A program made the translations under genes and the position numbers. From NCBI RefSeq assembly GCF_000340795.1, contig NC_020294.1, forward strand, positions 372,001-436,000: DNA of 64,000 nucleotides. Reading direction: 5' to 3'. The stretch comes from Candidatus Kinetoplastibacterium desouzaii TCC079E. GTDB lineage: Bacteria; Pseudomonadota; Gammaproteobacteria; Burkholderiales; Burkholderiaceae_B. This document shows positions 37,330 to 46,615 of the stretch, in pieces. The notes beneath the pieces were generated by a model that was given only the letters and a program-made list of their open reading frames with translations, ran no database searches and had not been told where the DNA came from. Positions within the stretch are counted from its first letter, which is position 1. The number at the start of each line of letters is the position of its first letter.

Positions 37330-40092
37330 ATGCTAGAAATAGAAAACATAAAACATCCTAAAACTATATACCGTAGTGATTATAAAGAATATCCATTTAA
37401 TATAAAAAAAATAGATTTGCAAATAGATCTTGATATAGATTGCACTGTAGTAACAAATATAATGCAAATTGAACGTAAAAATTCATTCAAAAAAGAAAGA
37501 AATATAATTTTTAATATTGACTCAAAAGAAGTTGATTTAGTTCAAATAGAGATAGATGGTAAAAAATTATGCGAGGAAGATTATATATTAAATAATAATT
37601 TATTGTTAATGAAAAACATACCTGATGTTTTTAATCTACAAATTACAACGAAATGCTTTCCTTCTAAAAATTCTAGCATGATGGGTTTATATATATCAAA
37701 TAATAATTTTTTTACTCAGTGTGAACCTGAAGGATTTAGAAAAATAACATGCTTCCCAGATAGACCAGATGTGATGTCTAAATACACTGTAACATTAAGA
37801 TCTGATAAAAAATATTCCACTCTCTTATCTAATGGCAATTTAATTAAAAAAAATATTTTAGATGATGGAAGACACGAATTTATTTGGGATGATCCCTTTC
37901 CTAAACCAAGCTATTTGTTTGCGTTAGTTGGAGGTAATTTTTCATGTAGAGAAAAAAATATTAAAACTAATAAAGGAAGAGATGTAAAACTACAAATATA
38001 CTGTGATCATGAATTTGATTCTAAAACAGAATGGGCAATGTATTCTTTAATAAAAGCAATAGAATGGGATGAAAAAAAATATAATTTAGAGTTAGATTTA
38101 GATAGATTTATGATAGTGGCAGTTAAAGATTTTAATATGGGCGCTATGGAAAATAAAGGTTTAAATATTTTTAACATAGCTTATGTTATCGCTGATCAAT
38201 ATAGTTCTACTGATTCAGATTATGAAAATGTAATGGCAGTTATAGGACATGAATATTTTCATAATTGGACAGGTAATAGAGTTACATGTAGAGATTGGTT
38301 CCAATTAAGTTTAAAAGAAGGATTAACTGTTTTTCGAGAACAAGAATTCTGTAGTGATATTATTTCTGAATTAGCATCAACAAATAAAATAAAAACAAGT
38401 GTAAAAGCACTTAAACGTATAGATGATGTAATAGCATTAAGAACATACCAATTTCCTGAAGACTCTAGTTCTAATGCTCATCCTATTCGACCAAATAGTT
38501 ATCAAGAAATAAGTAATTTTTATACGACAACTATTTATGAGAAAGGAGCTGAGATAATTAGAATGCAGCATACTTTACTTGGAGAAAAAAACTTTCTTGC
38601 AGGAATGAGTAAATATTTTGAGCTTTATGATGGTAAAGCAGTTACTTGTGATGATTTTGTTAATGTAATGGAATCTATTTATATAGAAAAGAACATTAAT
38701 AATGAATGCAAAGATTTCACTGTATTTAAGAACTGGTATGAACAAGCAGGAACACCTATTGTAAATGTTACTTTAGATTATGATAAGAAAAATGAATTAT
38801 GTATAATAACTCTTAGTCAAAAATGTGATTTTGTTGGAATAGAAAAAAATACTAAGAATTTTTTTAAAGAAAAGAAAATATTTCATATTCCTTTTGCTAT
38901 TGGTTTATTAGATGAAAATGGTGAAAGTATTGATTTAATTTGCAACGAGAAAAATATTATCAATACAAATAATTCTTCTAACACCATGATTCTAGAGCTA
39001 TATAAAGAAAGTCAAAGTTGGACATTTAAGAATATAAAAAATATCCCTATTCCTTCTTTATTAAGAAATTTTTCTTCTCCTGTAAAAGTAGAGTATCAAT
39101 ACTCAAATAAAGAACTATATATACTGTCTAACAAAGACACAGATTATTTTGCTAGATGGGAAGCTATACAAGAATTAAGTACTCGTCAAATAATTTCAAA
39201 ATTATATCCAAATAAAGAATTAAGTTCTGAAATTGAAGAAAATTTAATTACTATCTTTAAAAATATTTTGCTAGATAATGATATTGATTCATCTTATTGC
39301 GCTAAATTATTAACTATTCCTGATGAAAAAATAATATTTGGTCGTGTAGAAAAAATTGATCCAATTGAAATATATAAAGCTCGCAGATCATTGCTAACTA
39401 ATATTGGCAAGAAGCTATCGCAATATTTTTATAATAAACTAGATAAACTAGAAAATCTCATATCTTCTAATTCCAAGATGTATGATCCTATAATTAGTAA
39501 CAATCGTTTTTTAAAGAATTTAATTATTAAATATTTAATATCTGCTAATGCTACTGTTATTGAAGATAAAGTAGAGAAAGATTTTTATAATTCTAATAAT
39601 ATGACAGATAGCCTCTCTCTGCTTTCAGATTTATTAAATTTTGGAAATAATTTAAAAGCAAAAAAAGCACTTTCTTATTTTTATGACAAGTGGAAATCTA
39701 ATCCTTTAGTAATAGATAAATGGTTTGCATTACAAGCCTCTTCAGAAAGAACTACCATTAATGAAATAAAAGAATTAATGAACCATCAAGATTTTACAAT
39801 CATAAATCCTAATAGAGCAAGATCTTTAATTTTTCAATTTTGTTTTAGAAATTATTTAGGAATGCACAATCTTAATGGTCTAGGATATCAATTCTGGGCA
39901 GAACAAGTTATTGCTATAGATGCTATAAATCCAGAAATAGCAGCAAGATTATCAAGAGCATTAGATAATTGGAATTTATTTATTCCAGAAATAAAAGATA
40001 AAATGTATGAGGCTCTTATAAAAGTTTATAAACATCAAAATCTATCAAAAAATACCTTTGAAATAATATCAAAAAATTTAAATATTCTATAA
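37330..40092 (+). CDS. pepN: Aminopeptidase N
   Basis: PepN is a cytosolic zinc aminopeptidase (M1 family) that takes residues from the N-terminus of peptides. It is 920 aa. The exopeptidase motif is GAMENKG and the zinc site is HEYFHNWTGNR with the third ligand Glu in LKEGLTVFREQEF; the C-terminal helical domain of the E. coli type is present. It is preceded by a 264-base spacer with AT-rich dyads and followed by fbp after 10 bases. It is possibly a source of amino acids from host or recycled peptides. Confidence 0.96.
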   Translation: MLEIENIKHPKTIYRSDYKEYPFNIKKIDLQIDLDIDCTVVTNIMQIERKNSFKKERNIIFNIDSKEVDLVQIEIDGKKLCEEDYILNNNLLLMKNIPDVFNLQITTKCFPSKNSSMMGLYISNNNFFTQCEPEGFRKITCFPDRPDVMSKYTVTLRSDKKYSTLLSNGNLIKKNILDDGRHEFIWDDPFPKPSYLFALVGGNFSCREKNIKTNKGRDVKLQIYCDHEFDSKTEWAMYSLIKAIEWDEKKYNLELDLDRFMIVAVKDFNMGAMENKGLNIFNIAYVIADQYSSTDSDYENVMAVIGHEYFHNWTGNRVTCRDWFQLSLKEGLTVFREQEFCSDIISELASTNKIKTSVKALKRIDDVIALRTYQFPEDSSSNAHPIRPNSYQEISNFYTTTIYEKGAEIIRMQHTLLGEKNFLAGMSKYFELYDGKAVTCDDFVNVMESIYIEKNINNECKDFTVFKNWYEQAGTPIVNVTLDYDKKNELCIITLSQKCDFVGIEKNTKNFFKEKKIFHIPFAIGLLDENGESIDLICNEKNIINTNNSSNTMILELYKESQSWTFKNIKNIPIPSLLRNFSSPVKVEYQYSNKELYILSNKDTDYFARWEAIQELSTRQIISKLYPNKELSSEIEENLITIFKNILLDNDIDSSYCAKLLTIPDEKIIFGRVEKIDPIEIYKARRSLLTNIGKKLSQYFYNKLDKLENLISSNSKMYDPIISNNRFLKNLIIKYLISANATVIEDKVEKDFYNSNNMTDSLSLLSDLLNFGNNLKAKKALSYFYDKWKSNPLVIDKWFALQASSERTTINEIKELMNHQDFTIINPNRARSLIFQFCFRNYLGMHNLNGLGYQFWAEQVIAIDAINPEIAARLSRALDNWNLFIPEIKDKMYEALIKVYKHQNLSKNTFEIISKNLNIL

Positions 40093-40102
40093 GGAGAAAT
40101 AT

Positions 40103-41110
40103 TTGGGTAGCACTAATTTAAATAACTTTTTAAATGAGAAGTATGTTTCTTGTCAATTAGATAAAGAATTATTTTATTTAATAGAAATAGTTGCTGATTC
40201 TTGTAAAAAAATTAGTAATATTATTAGAAATGAAAAAAATAAAGATTTATTTGGAGACTCTAATAGTTTTAATATTCAAGGGGAGCAACAGAAAAAATTA
40301 GATGTAATAGCTAATGAAATTCTTATAAAAGATACTCAATCTAGTGGGTATATAGCAGGAATAGCTTCAGAAGAATTAGATGATATTTATAAAATACCAG
40401 AAATTTATAAAAAAGGGAAATATATATTATTATTTGATCCTTTAGATGGATCTTCAAATATAGATGTTAATATATCTATTGGAACAATTTTTTCTATATT
40501 GGAAATTCCAGATAAATTTACCATAAATAATATTAAAGAAATAGATTATTTACAACCTGGCATCAACCAAATAGCAGCTGGTTATGTGTTATATGGACCA
40601 AAAACTAATCTTAATATATCATTTGGACAAGGTGTATCTTCTTTTTTTTTGGATGCTTATAATTCTTGGATACTATCTGAAGAAAAAATTACTATTCCAG
40701 AAAACACTAATGAATTCTCTGTTAATATTTCAAATATGAGGTTTTGGGAATCTCCTATAAAAAAATATATATCAGATTGTTTATCTGGTTTAGATGGTCC
40801 TTTAGCTAAAAATTATAATATGCGTTGGGTTGGATCAATGGTTGCTGACGTGCATAGAATTTTAAAAAAAGGAGGTATTTTTCTATATCCCAATGATTTT
40901 CGTTTAACAGGTAAAACTGGAAAATTAAGATTAATGTACGAAGTAAATCCAATGAGTTTTTTGATAGAACAAGCTGGTGGATTATCAATAGATTGTGAAA
41001 ATAACTCTATTTTAGAAATAAAACCAACAAAACTACATCAAAGAATAGGAGTAATTCTAGGCTCAAGAAAAGAAGTTAATATAGTTAAAAAATATATTAA
41101 TGAACTTTAG
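40103..41110 (+). CDS. fbp: Fructose-1,6-bisphosphatase class 1
   Basis: Fbp hydrolyses fructose 1,6-bisphosphate, the one-way step of gluconeogenesis. It is 335 aa and starts with TTG (40103), which is supported by AAGGAGA 6-7 bases upstream; no ATG is near. The catalytic metal site DPLDGSSNIDVN (near residue 113) is the family hallmark, with GTIFSI following, and the C-terminal half shows YEVNPMSFLIEQAGG. With ppsA it makes the two dedicated gluconeogenic enzymes of this window. Its stop lies within a 44-bp palindrome. Confidence 0.95.
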   Translation: MGSTNLNNFLNEKYVSCQLDKELFYLIEIVADSCKKISNIIRNEKNKDLFGDSNSFNIQGEQQKKLDVIANEILIKDTQSSGYIAGIASEELDDIYKIPEIYKKGKYILLFDPLDGSSNIDVNISIGTIFSILEIPDKFTINNIKEIDYLQPGINQIAAGYVLYGPKTNLNISFGQGVSSFFLDAYNSWILSEEKITIPENTNEFSVNISNMRFWESPIKKYISDCLSGLDGPLAKNYNMRWVGSMVADVHRILKKGGIFLYPNDFRLTGKTGKLRLMYEVNPMSFLIEQAGGLSIDCENNSILEIKPTKLHQRIGVILGSRKEVNIVKKYINEL

Positions 41111-41152
41111 TTAGTTACAGTGTAGATAATATTATCTACACTGTAACTAACT
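41109..41152. terminator. 44-bp perfect palindrome: shared terminator of fbp and hom
   Basis: The 22-base sequence at 41109-41130 is followed at once by its exact reverse complement at 41131-41152, with no loop bases; as RNA it would fold with a loop of about four bases and a stem near 20 bp (core ACAGTGTAGATAAT/ATTATCTACACTGT). It begins inside the fbp stop codon and ends one base before the hom stop codon, so it is placed to end both convergent genes. A T-rich run is weak on both sides. Confidence 0.8.
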
Positions 41153-41153
41153 G

Positions 41154-42464
41154 TTAATTTATATTTTCTATTCTAAGTTTAGTAACTTTTGATTGAACTA
41201 CAGGTAAAGATTCTATCTGTTTAATAGCTTGATTTATATTTCGTTCTATAGATTCATGTGTTATAAAAATAATATTTGCTTCATTTTTATTATCTATACA
41301 TGTTTCTTGTATCATTGACCCTATAGAAATATTAGAAATAGCAAGTATTTTAGAAATATCTGCTAATACCCCTGGTTGATCTTGAACTCTTAATCTTAAA
41401 TAATAAGAAGTTGATATTAACTCAATAGGCAGAATACGTGCATCTGATAAAGAATCAGCTTGAAATGCCAAATGAGGAACTCTACTTCCAGGATCAGCAG
41501 TTTGCAATCTAGTTACATCTACTAAATCAGCTATTACTGCTGAAGCAGTTGGTTCTCCTCCTGCTCCCTGTCCATAATATAAAGTTGGGCCAACTGCATC
41601 ACCTCTAACAAATACAGCATTCATTACTCCCTCTACATTTGATAATAAACAACTAGATGGTATTAATGCAGGATGTACTCTTAATTCTATTCCATCTGGT
41701 CTATATTTTGTTATAGCTAATAATTTGATACGATATCCTAGTTTTTCAGCATGAACAATATCTTCTGATGATAACTGAGAAATTCCTTCTATATGGGCAC
41801 TATCAAATTGAACAGGAATACCAAAAGATAAAGATGCTAATAATGTAAGCTTATGAGCAGCATCTACACCTTCCACATCAAAAGTTGGATCTGATTCAGC
41901 ATATCCTAATTTTTGGGCTTGTTGTAATACTTCTTTAAATGGTAAATTAGTAGAACGCATTTCAGATAATATGAAATTAGTTGTTCCATTTATTATACCA
42001 GCTATAAATTTTATACGATTGGCTGTCAATCCTTCTCTAATCGCTTTTATAATTGGAATACCACCTGCTACAGCAGCTTCAAATGCAACCATTACTCCTT
42101 TGGATGATGCTTTTGCAAAAATTTCATTGCCATGCTTAGCTAACATAGCTTTGTTTGCTGTAACTACATGTTTACCATTTTCAATGGCTTCTTTAACCAA
42201 ATCTAATGCAATAGTATCACCGCCTATTAACTCAACAATTATATCAATATTAGGATCTCTTACTAAATCAAATGCATTCTGAACTACTTCTGCTTTTCCA
42301 TTTACTAAAGATCGAGCGCTATCCACATTAAGAGTTGCAATTTTAGAAATTTCTATTTTTCTACCAGCACGTCTTTCAATTTCTTTCGCATTTCTATTTA
42401 AAACAGTCCATGTACCACTACCAACAACACCCATGCCAAGTAGGCCAACTTTTATAGAATCCAT
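41154..42464 (-). CDS. hom: Homoserine dehydrogenase
   Basis: Homoserine dehydrogenase reduces aspartate semialdehyde to homoserine, the branch to threonine and methionine. The 436-aa monofunctional form has the NAD(P) motif GLLGMGVVGSGTW, the catalytic region GTTNFILSEM and AESDPTFDVEGVDAAHKL, and a C-terminal ACT domain (YLRLRVQDQPGVLADISKI) for feedback control. The threonine synthase gene (thrC) that often follows is absent here; instead a convergent fbp follows. Confidence 0.96.
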   Translation of the reverse strand: MDSIKVGLLGMGVVGSGTWTVLNRNAKEIERRAGRKIEISKIATLNVDSARSLVNGKAEVVQNAFDLVRDPNIDIIVELIGGDTIALDLVKEAIENGKHVVTANKAMLAKHGNEIFAKASSKGVMVAFEAAVAGGIPIIKAIREGLTANRIKFIAGIINGTTNFILSEMRSTNLPFKEVLQQAQKLGYAESDPTFDVEGVDAAHKLTLLASLSFGIPVQFDSAHIEGISQLSSEDIVHAEKLGYRIKLLAITKYRPDGIELRVHPALIPSSCLLSNVEGVMNAVFVRGDAVGPTLYYGQGAGGEPTASAVIADLVDVTRLQTADPGSRVPHLAFQADSLSDARILPIELISTSYYLRLRVQDQPGVLADISKILAISNISIGSMIQETCIDNKNEANIIFITHESIERNINQAIKQIESLPVVQSKVTKLRIENIN

Positions 42465-42668
42465 TTATATCTCTACCATTATTTAAAATATACAACAATT
42501 CATAAACATAGTTTATGATAACATGCTCATATTCATATATATACTTAATCAGATCAATTTCATACATATTTTTACAAAAAATTATCTTGATATATAAATG
42601 ACAGTCAATATTTTAATTATAATAATTATTAGTAAAAATACTTCGTGTATATCTTGGAGATCAATATA

Positions 42669-43067
42669 TTGAAGCTGTATCTAGAGAACTCTAATTATAT
42701 AAATACTATAGATTCATATGGCAATAGTTTTATAGAAATCAATAAAAAAATATATGAGAAACCTATATATTTCACTGTAAATAGTGAAGTAAAAGAATGG
42801 ATTGTTGATGATATTACTAATATATCTACTAAAGATATATCTTTCTTAATTAAGAATAGATTATTAGATTTAGATTTGAATTATAATTTATTCCTAATAG
42901 GAACGGGAAATAAATATAAAAATATAGATATGAAAATATTCATTCCATTATTTAATAAAGGTATTGGAGTAGAAATTATGAATACTAGATCTGCAATTTA
43001 TACTTATAATATGATTACTATACAAAATAGAAATATTATATTTGCTGCATCTCCTATAACAAACTGA
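42669..43067 (+). CDS. Mth938-like (DUF498) domain protein
   Basis: This is a small protein of the Mth938-like/DUF498 family, related to the mitochondrial complex I assembly factor NDUFAF3. Bacterial function is unknown. I choose the TTG at 42669 (132 aa) because TTGGAGA lies 7-8 bases before it and the resulting start MKLYLENSNYINTI suits the family. Motifs: FLIGTGNKYKNI in the centre and GIGVEIMNTRSAIYTYNM towards the end, both family hallmarks. It precedes the peroxiredoxin gene by 14 bases, a common neighbour, and is probably co-transcribed with it and pdxA. Confidence 0.8.
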   Translation: MKLYLENSNYINTIDSYGNSFIEINKKIYEKPIYFTVNSEVKEWIVDDITNISTKDISFLIKNRLLDLDLNYNLFLIGTGNKYKNIDMKIFIPLFNKGIGVEIMNTRSAIYTYNMITIQNRNIIFAASPITN

Positions 43068-43081
43068 ATATCATAAATCAT

Positions 43082-43555
43082 ATGAGTAATTTTATTATAA
43101 AACAAGCTCCAATTTTTACAGCTAAAACCACACAAGGACTGATTAATATAGAAAATTATTTTTATATTAAAAATATAGTGTTATTTTTTTATCCTAAAGA
43201 TAATACTCCTGGATGTACTAAAGAAAATATAGACTTTAAAAATTTATATAATGACTTTACTAATAATAATACTGAAATATTAGGAATTTCTAGAGACACT
43301 ATAAAATCACATGAAAATTTTAAATGTAAATATGATTTACCTTATAATCTTATATCTGATGATGATGAAAAAATTTGTAAATTATACGATGTTCTTAAGA
43401 AAAAAAACATTTTTGGTAAAAGTTTTTATGGCATAGAAAGAAGTACCTTTTTAATAGATATGAAAGCAAATATTATTCAAGAGTGGCGACGCGTAAAAGT
43501 TGAAAATCATGCTCAAGAAGTATTAAATTTTATACATAATCTTAATAGCAAATAA
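43082..43555 (+). CDS. bcp: Peroxiredoxin, PrxQ/BCP type
   Basis: This thiol peroxidase reduces hydrogen peroxide and organic peroxides with thioredoxin. It is 157 aa. The peroxidatic Cys is Cys45 in FYPKDNTPGCTKE. The usual resolving Cys five residues later is Ile50, but Cys82 (NFKCKYDL) stands where the alternative resolving Cys of the Xylella-type PrxQ lies; Cys99 is also present. The final WRRVKVENHAQEVL is a family trait. It is encoded between the Mth938-like gene and pdxA, with 5 bases to the latter. Confidence 0.9.
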   Translation: MSNFIIKQAPIFTAKTTQGLINIENYFYIKNIVLFFYPKDNTPGCTKENIDFKNLYNDFTNNNTEILGISRDTIKSHENFKCKYDLPYNLISDDDEKICKLYDVLKKKNIFGKSFYGIERSTFLIDMKANIIQEWRRVKVENHAQEVLNFIHNLNSK

Positions 43556-43560
43556 AATAT

Positions 43561-44568
43561 ATGAAATTACCCATTATTGGTATAACAATGGGGGATCCTT
43601 TTGGTGTTGGCCCTGAAATTATTATAAAATCTTTTCTAAATGGATTCTCTACTCCCACCGTAATTTATGGTGATATTTATATTCTAAATAAAGCTGCTGA
43701 ACTAATTAATAAAAAAATAGATATTGTTTCTATACAATCTAGTGATTTAAAAACAAATAATGATTTGTTTATTTCTAATAGAAAGTTATATGTTATAGAG
43801 AGTTATAGGATAAATCAAAAGCAATTTACTCCAAGTAAGACTAGTAGTATTGGAGGGTTTGCTTCATATCAATATATTATAAATGCGGTACAAGATGCTT
43901 TATCAAACAAAATAAATGCTATAGTAACAGCCCCTATAAACAAAGAATCTTTTAGCAAGGCAGGGATAAATTTTCCTGGTCATACAGAGTTATTAGCAAA
44001 TTTAACTAATACTAGTGATTTTGGAATGATGATGTTGAATGATTCATTAAAAATAATTCTAGTTACAATTCATTTGCCATTATCAAAAGTTAGCGAATTT
44101 ATTAATATTAAGAATGAATTAAAATATATCAAAATGGCTAACGATGTTTGTGTTAATCTTGGAATAAGAAATCCCATTATTGGAGTTGCAGGGTTAAATC
44201 CTCATGCTGGTGAAAATGGTAAATTTGGTAATGAAGAAATTGATAGTATAATTCCTGCAATTAACGAAGCTCGTGATAATGGAATTAATGTATCTGGTCC
44301 ATGGCCTGGTGATACTATATTTATGAAGGCAAGAAATGGAGATTTTGATATAGTAGTAGCTCAATATCATGACCAAGGATTGATACCTATAAAGTATTTG
44401 GGTATAGATAATGGTGTTAATGTAACAATTGGTTTGCCGATTATAAGAACAAGTGTAGATCATGGTACAGCTTTTGATATAGCTTGGAAAAACGGCATAG
44501 CTGATAATCAATCTTTGTTATCAGCTATTAGTGTAGCTATTGATCTTTCAAAAAAACAAAAATCATAA
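43561..44568 (+). CDS. pdxA: 4-hydroxythreonine-4-phosphate dehydrogenase
   Basis: PdxA oxidises 4-phosphohydroxythreonine on the DXP-dependent pyridoxal phosphate pathway. It is 335 aa. It begins PIIGITMGDPFGVGPEII, followed by ITAPINKES-type segment (IVTAPINKESFSKAGINFPG), GHTELLA and the metal-binding His in AQYHDQGLIPIKYLG and DHGTAFDIAWK. In many genomes it is next to ksgA or surA, which are absent here. Its other substrate-side partner, PdxJ, uses DXP made by Dxs, encoded about 5 kb on. Confidence 0.96.
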   Translation: MKLPIIGITMGDPFGVGPEIIIKSFLNGFSTPTVIYGDIYILNKAAELINKKIDIVSIQSSDLKTNNDLFISNRKLYVIESYRINQKQFTPSKTSSIGGFASYQYIINAVQDALSNKINAIVTAPINKESFSKAGINFPGHTELLANLTNTSDFGMMMLNDSLKIILVTIHLPLSKVSEFINIKNELKYIKMANDVCVNLGIRNPIIGVAGLNPHAGENGKFGNEEIDSIIPAINEARDNGINVSGPWPGDTIFMKARNGDFDIVVAQYHDQGLIPIKYLGIDNGVNVTIGLPIIRTSVDHGTAFDIAWKNGIADNQSLLSAISVAIDLSKKQKS

Positions 44569-44570
44569 AT

Positions 44571-45941
44571 CTAATTAGAACTGGTAGTATTAGCAAAATT
44601 TAGAAATCTTGTTGTTGGACCTTGGAATGTTAATCTTATAGTACCTATTGGACCGTTTCTTTGTTTGCCAATTATAATTTCTGCTATTCCCTTATCTTGT
44701 GAATCTGGATTGTAAATTTCATCTCTATATATAAATAGAATTAAATCAGCATCTTGTTCTATTGCTCCAGATTCTCTTAAATCACTCATTACAGGTCTTT
44801 TATTTTGCCTTTGTTCTAAACTACGATTTAATTGCGACAATGCAATCAAAGGACAATTTAATTCTTTAGCTAAACTTTTTAAAGAACGGCTTATTTCAGA
44901 AATTTCAGTGGCTCTATTTTCTTCCCCACTACCAGACATTAATTGCATATAATCTATTATAACCAAACCAAGTTGACCACATTGGCGTGATAACCTACGA
45001 GTTTTAGCTCTTACTTCCATTACATTTAAAGCTGGAGTTTCATCAATGTATAATTGAGCATCTTGCATTACCTGTATAGCATTCGTTATCTTTGGCCAGT
45101 CTTCTTCTGTTAATTTTCCAGTACGAATTCTATGTTGGTCTATAATACCTATAGAACCTAACATTCTCATTGCCAATTGAGTTGCACTCATTTCCATAGA
45201 GAAGATGGCAACAGGCAAACCATGTTCTATAGAAACAAACTCTCCTATATTCATAGAAAATGCTGTTTTCCCCATTGATGGTCTTCCAGCTACAACGATT
45301 AAGTCTCCAGGTTGCAAGCCTGACGTCATTTTATCTAAATCTATAAATCCAGTTGGAACTCCTGTTACATCTGAATCACTATCTCGACTATAAAGTTCGT
45401 CTATTCTTTCTACTACCTGCGCTAAAAGCGGTTGTATTTCTTGAAAACCAACAAAATTAGATAATCTATCTTGAGCAATTTTAAATACTTTAGCTTCTGC
45501 CTCGTCTAATATTTGTCTAGCTTCTTTGCCTTTGGTATTGAGTGCATCTTCTGATATTTCATCTGCTATTGAAACTAATTTTCTTAATACTGAACGTTCT
45601 CGTACTATTTCTGCGTATCTACGTATATTAGCAGCAGAAGGAGTATTATGAGCTAATGCATTTAAGTATTCCAATCCTCCAACATTCTCTGATTTTCCAG
45701 AACTTACTAAAGAATCATTAACAGTAATTACATCAGCAGGACGATCTAAACTAATTAAACTCTCTATATGATTCCATATTATTTTATGTTCACTTTTATA
45801 AAAATCTTCTGCTTTTATAACATCAGATATTCTATCCCAAGTTGAATTGTCTATAAGCAAACCACCTAAAACAGACTGTTCTGCTTCCACAGAATTTGGA
45901 GGAACACGTAAGTAATCTAATTTTTTAGATTCATCTTTCAT
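44571..45941 (-). CDS. dnaB: Replicative DNA helicase DnaB
   Basis: DnaB is the hexameric 5'-3' helicase at the replication fork. It is 456 aa with no intein. The N-terminal domain (about residues 1-150, RVPPNSVEAEQSVLGGLL) is joined to the RecA-like motor. Walker A is GRPSMGKTAFSMN, Walker B is GLVIIDYMQLM, and the later motif is LSQLNRSLEQR-x-KRPVMSDLRESGAIEQ-like. It is separated from pdxA by 2 bases only. It lies after rplI on the same strand with about 200 bases between; this rpsF-rpsR-rplI-dnaB order is a conserved bacterial one. Confidence 0.97.
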   Translation of the reverse strand: MKDESKKLDYLRVPPNSVEAEQSVLGGLLIDNSTWDRISDVIKAEDFYKSEHKIIWNHIESLISLDRPADVITVNDSLVSSGKSENVGGLEYLNALAHNTPSAANIRRYAEIVRERSVLRKLVSIADEISEDALNTKGKEARQILDEAEAKVFKIAQDRLSNFVGFQEIQPLLAQVVERIDELYSRDSDSDVTGVPTGFIDLDKMTSGLQPGDLIVVAGRPSMGKTAFSMNIGEFVSIEHGLPVAIFSMEMSATQLAMRMLGSIGIIDQHRIRTGKLTEEDWPKITNAIQVMQDAQLYIDETPALNVMEVRAKTRRLSRQCGQLGLVIIDYMQLMSGSGEENRATEISEISRSLKSLAKELNCPLIALSQLNRSLEQRQNKRPVMSDLRESGAIEQDADLILFIYRDEIYNPDSQDKGIAEIIIGKQRNGPIGTIRLTFQGPTTRFLNFANTTSSN

Positions 45942-46070
45942 AATTATTAAACTTATTCAAATAATAACAAAATTCCAAAAATTGTATTTGTTATTTATGC
46001 AATAATAGATCAGTAGAGATTGTTAATAAAAACAAAAAAAGATTAAATAATTTATTGCAAAAATCCAATA

Positions 46071-46108
46071 TATAGGATTTTAATAATTATATAGGATTTT
46101 AATAATTA
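46071..46108. repeat. Two tandem 19-bp repeats after rplI
   Basis: The 19 bases TATAGGATTTTAATAATTA occur at 46071-46089 and again, exactly, at 46090-46108. The second copy runs into the left arm of the hairpin after rplI. Tandem duplication by slippage is the simple explanation. Confidence 0.85.
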
Positions 46109-46142
46109 CCAGAATTGGATTGGAAACCCATTCTGGTAATTA
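46103..46142 (-). terminator. Candidate terminator of the rpsF-rplI operon
   Basis: TAATTACCAGAAT (46103-46115) and ATTCTGGTAATTA (46130-46142) make a perfect 13-bp stem with a 14-base loop, 6 bases after the rplI stop on the minus strand. The tail is only moderately T-rich (TTATTAAAATC). Confidence 0.65.
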
Positions 46143-46148
46143 GAGTTG

Positions 46149-46601
46149 CTAGGAATCCTGTTTGGAAACCACCAAAGTTATTTCAACACTAACATCTGGA
46201 TGCAATCTTATATTTGCAACAAATTCACCAATAGTTTTTATATGATCTACTGATAGAATTATTTGAGATTTATTAATATCAAAGCCTAATTTCTTTAAAT
46301 GTTCAGATACATCAATACTGCTAACTGAACCGAAAAGCCTACCATCAACGCTTGTTTTTTGAGGAATTAATAACTTCAAACCAGATAATTTATTGCTAAT
46401 GTTGGTAGCATTATTAAATTTTTCTAATTGTATTTTTTCTAATTCAATTCTTTTATTTTCAAATTCTTGAATAGCTTTCTTAGTAGCACGACGTGCTATT
46501 TTTTTAGGAATTAGAAAATTTCTTGCATACCCATCTTTTACTCGTACTATATCACCTAGATTACCTAGTGTCGAAATTTTCTCTAATAAAATGATTTCCA
46601 T
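46149..46601 (-). CDS. rplI: 50S ribosomal protein L9
   Basis: L9 is a long two-domain protein that bridges ribosomes and limits frameshifting. It is 150 aa. The N-terminal domain MEIILLEKISTLGNLGDIVRVKDGYARNFLIP is an exact family pattern (signature of L9) followed by the long connecting helix rich in Lys/Glu and the C-terminal domain (SVDGRLFGSVSSIDVSEHL). It is the last of rpsF-priB-rpsR-rplI, 14 bases after rpsR. Confidence 0.97.
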   Translation of the reverse strand: MEIILLEKISTLGNLGDIVRVKDGYARNFLIPKKIARRATKKAIQEFENKRIELEKIQLEKFNNATNISNKLSGLKLLIPQKTSVDGRLFGSVSSIDVSEHLKKLGFDINKSQIILSVDHIKTIGEFVANIRLHPDVSVEITLVVSKQDS

Positions 46602-46615
46602 ATTAACTCACACAA

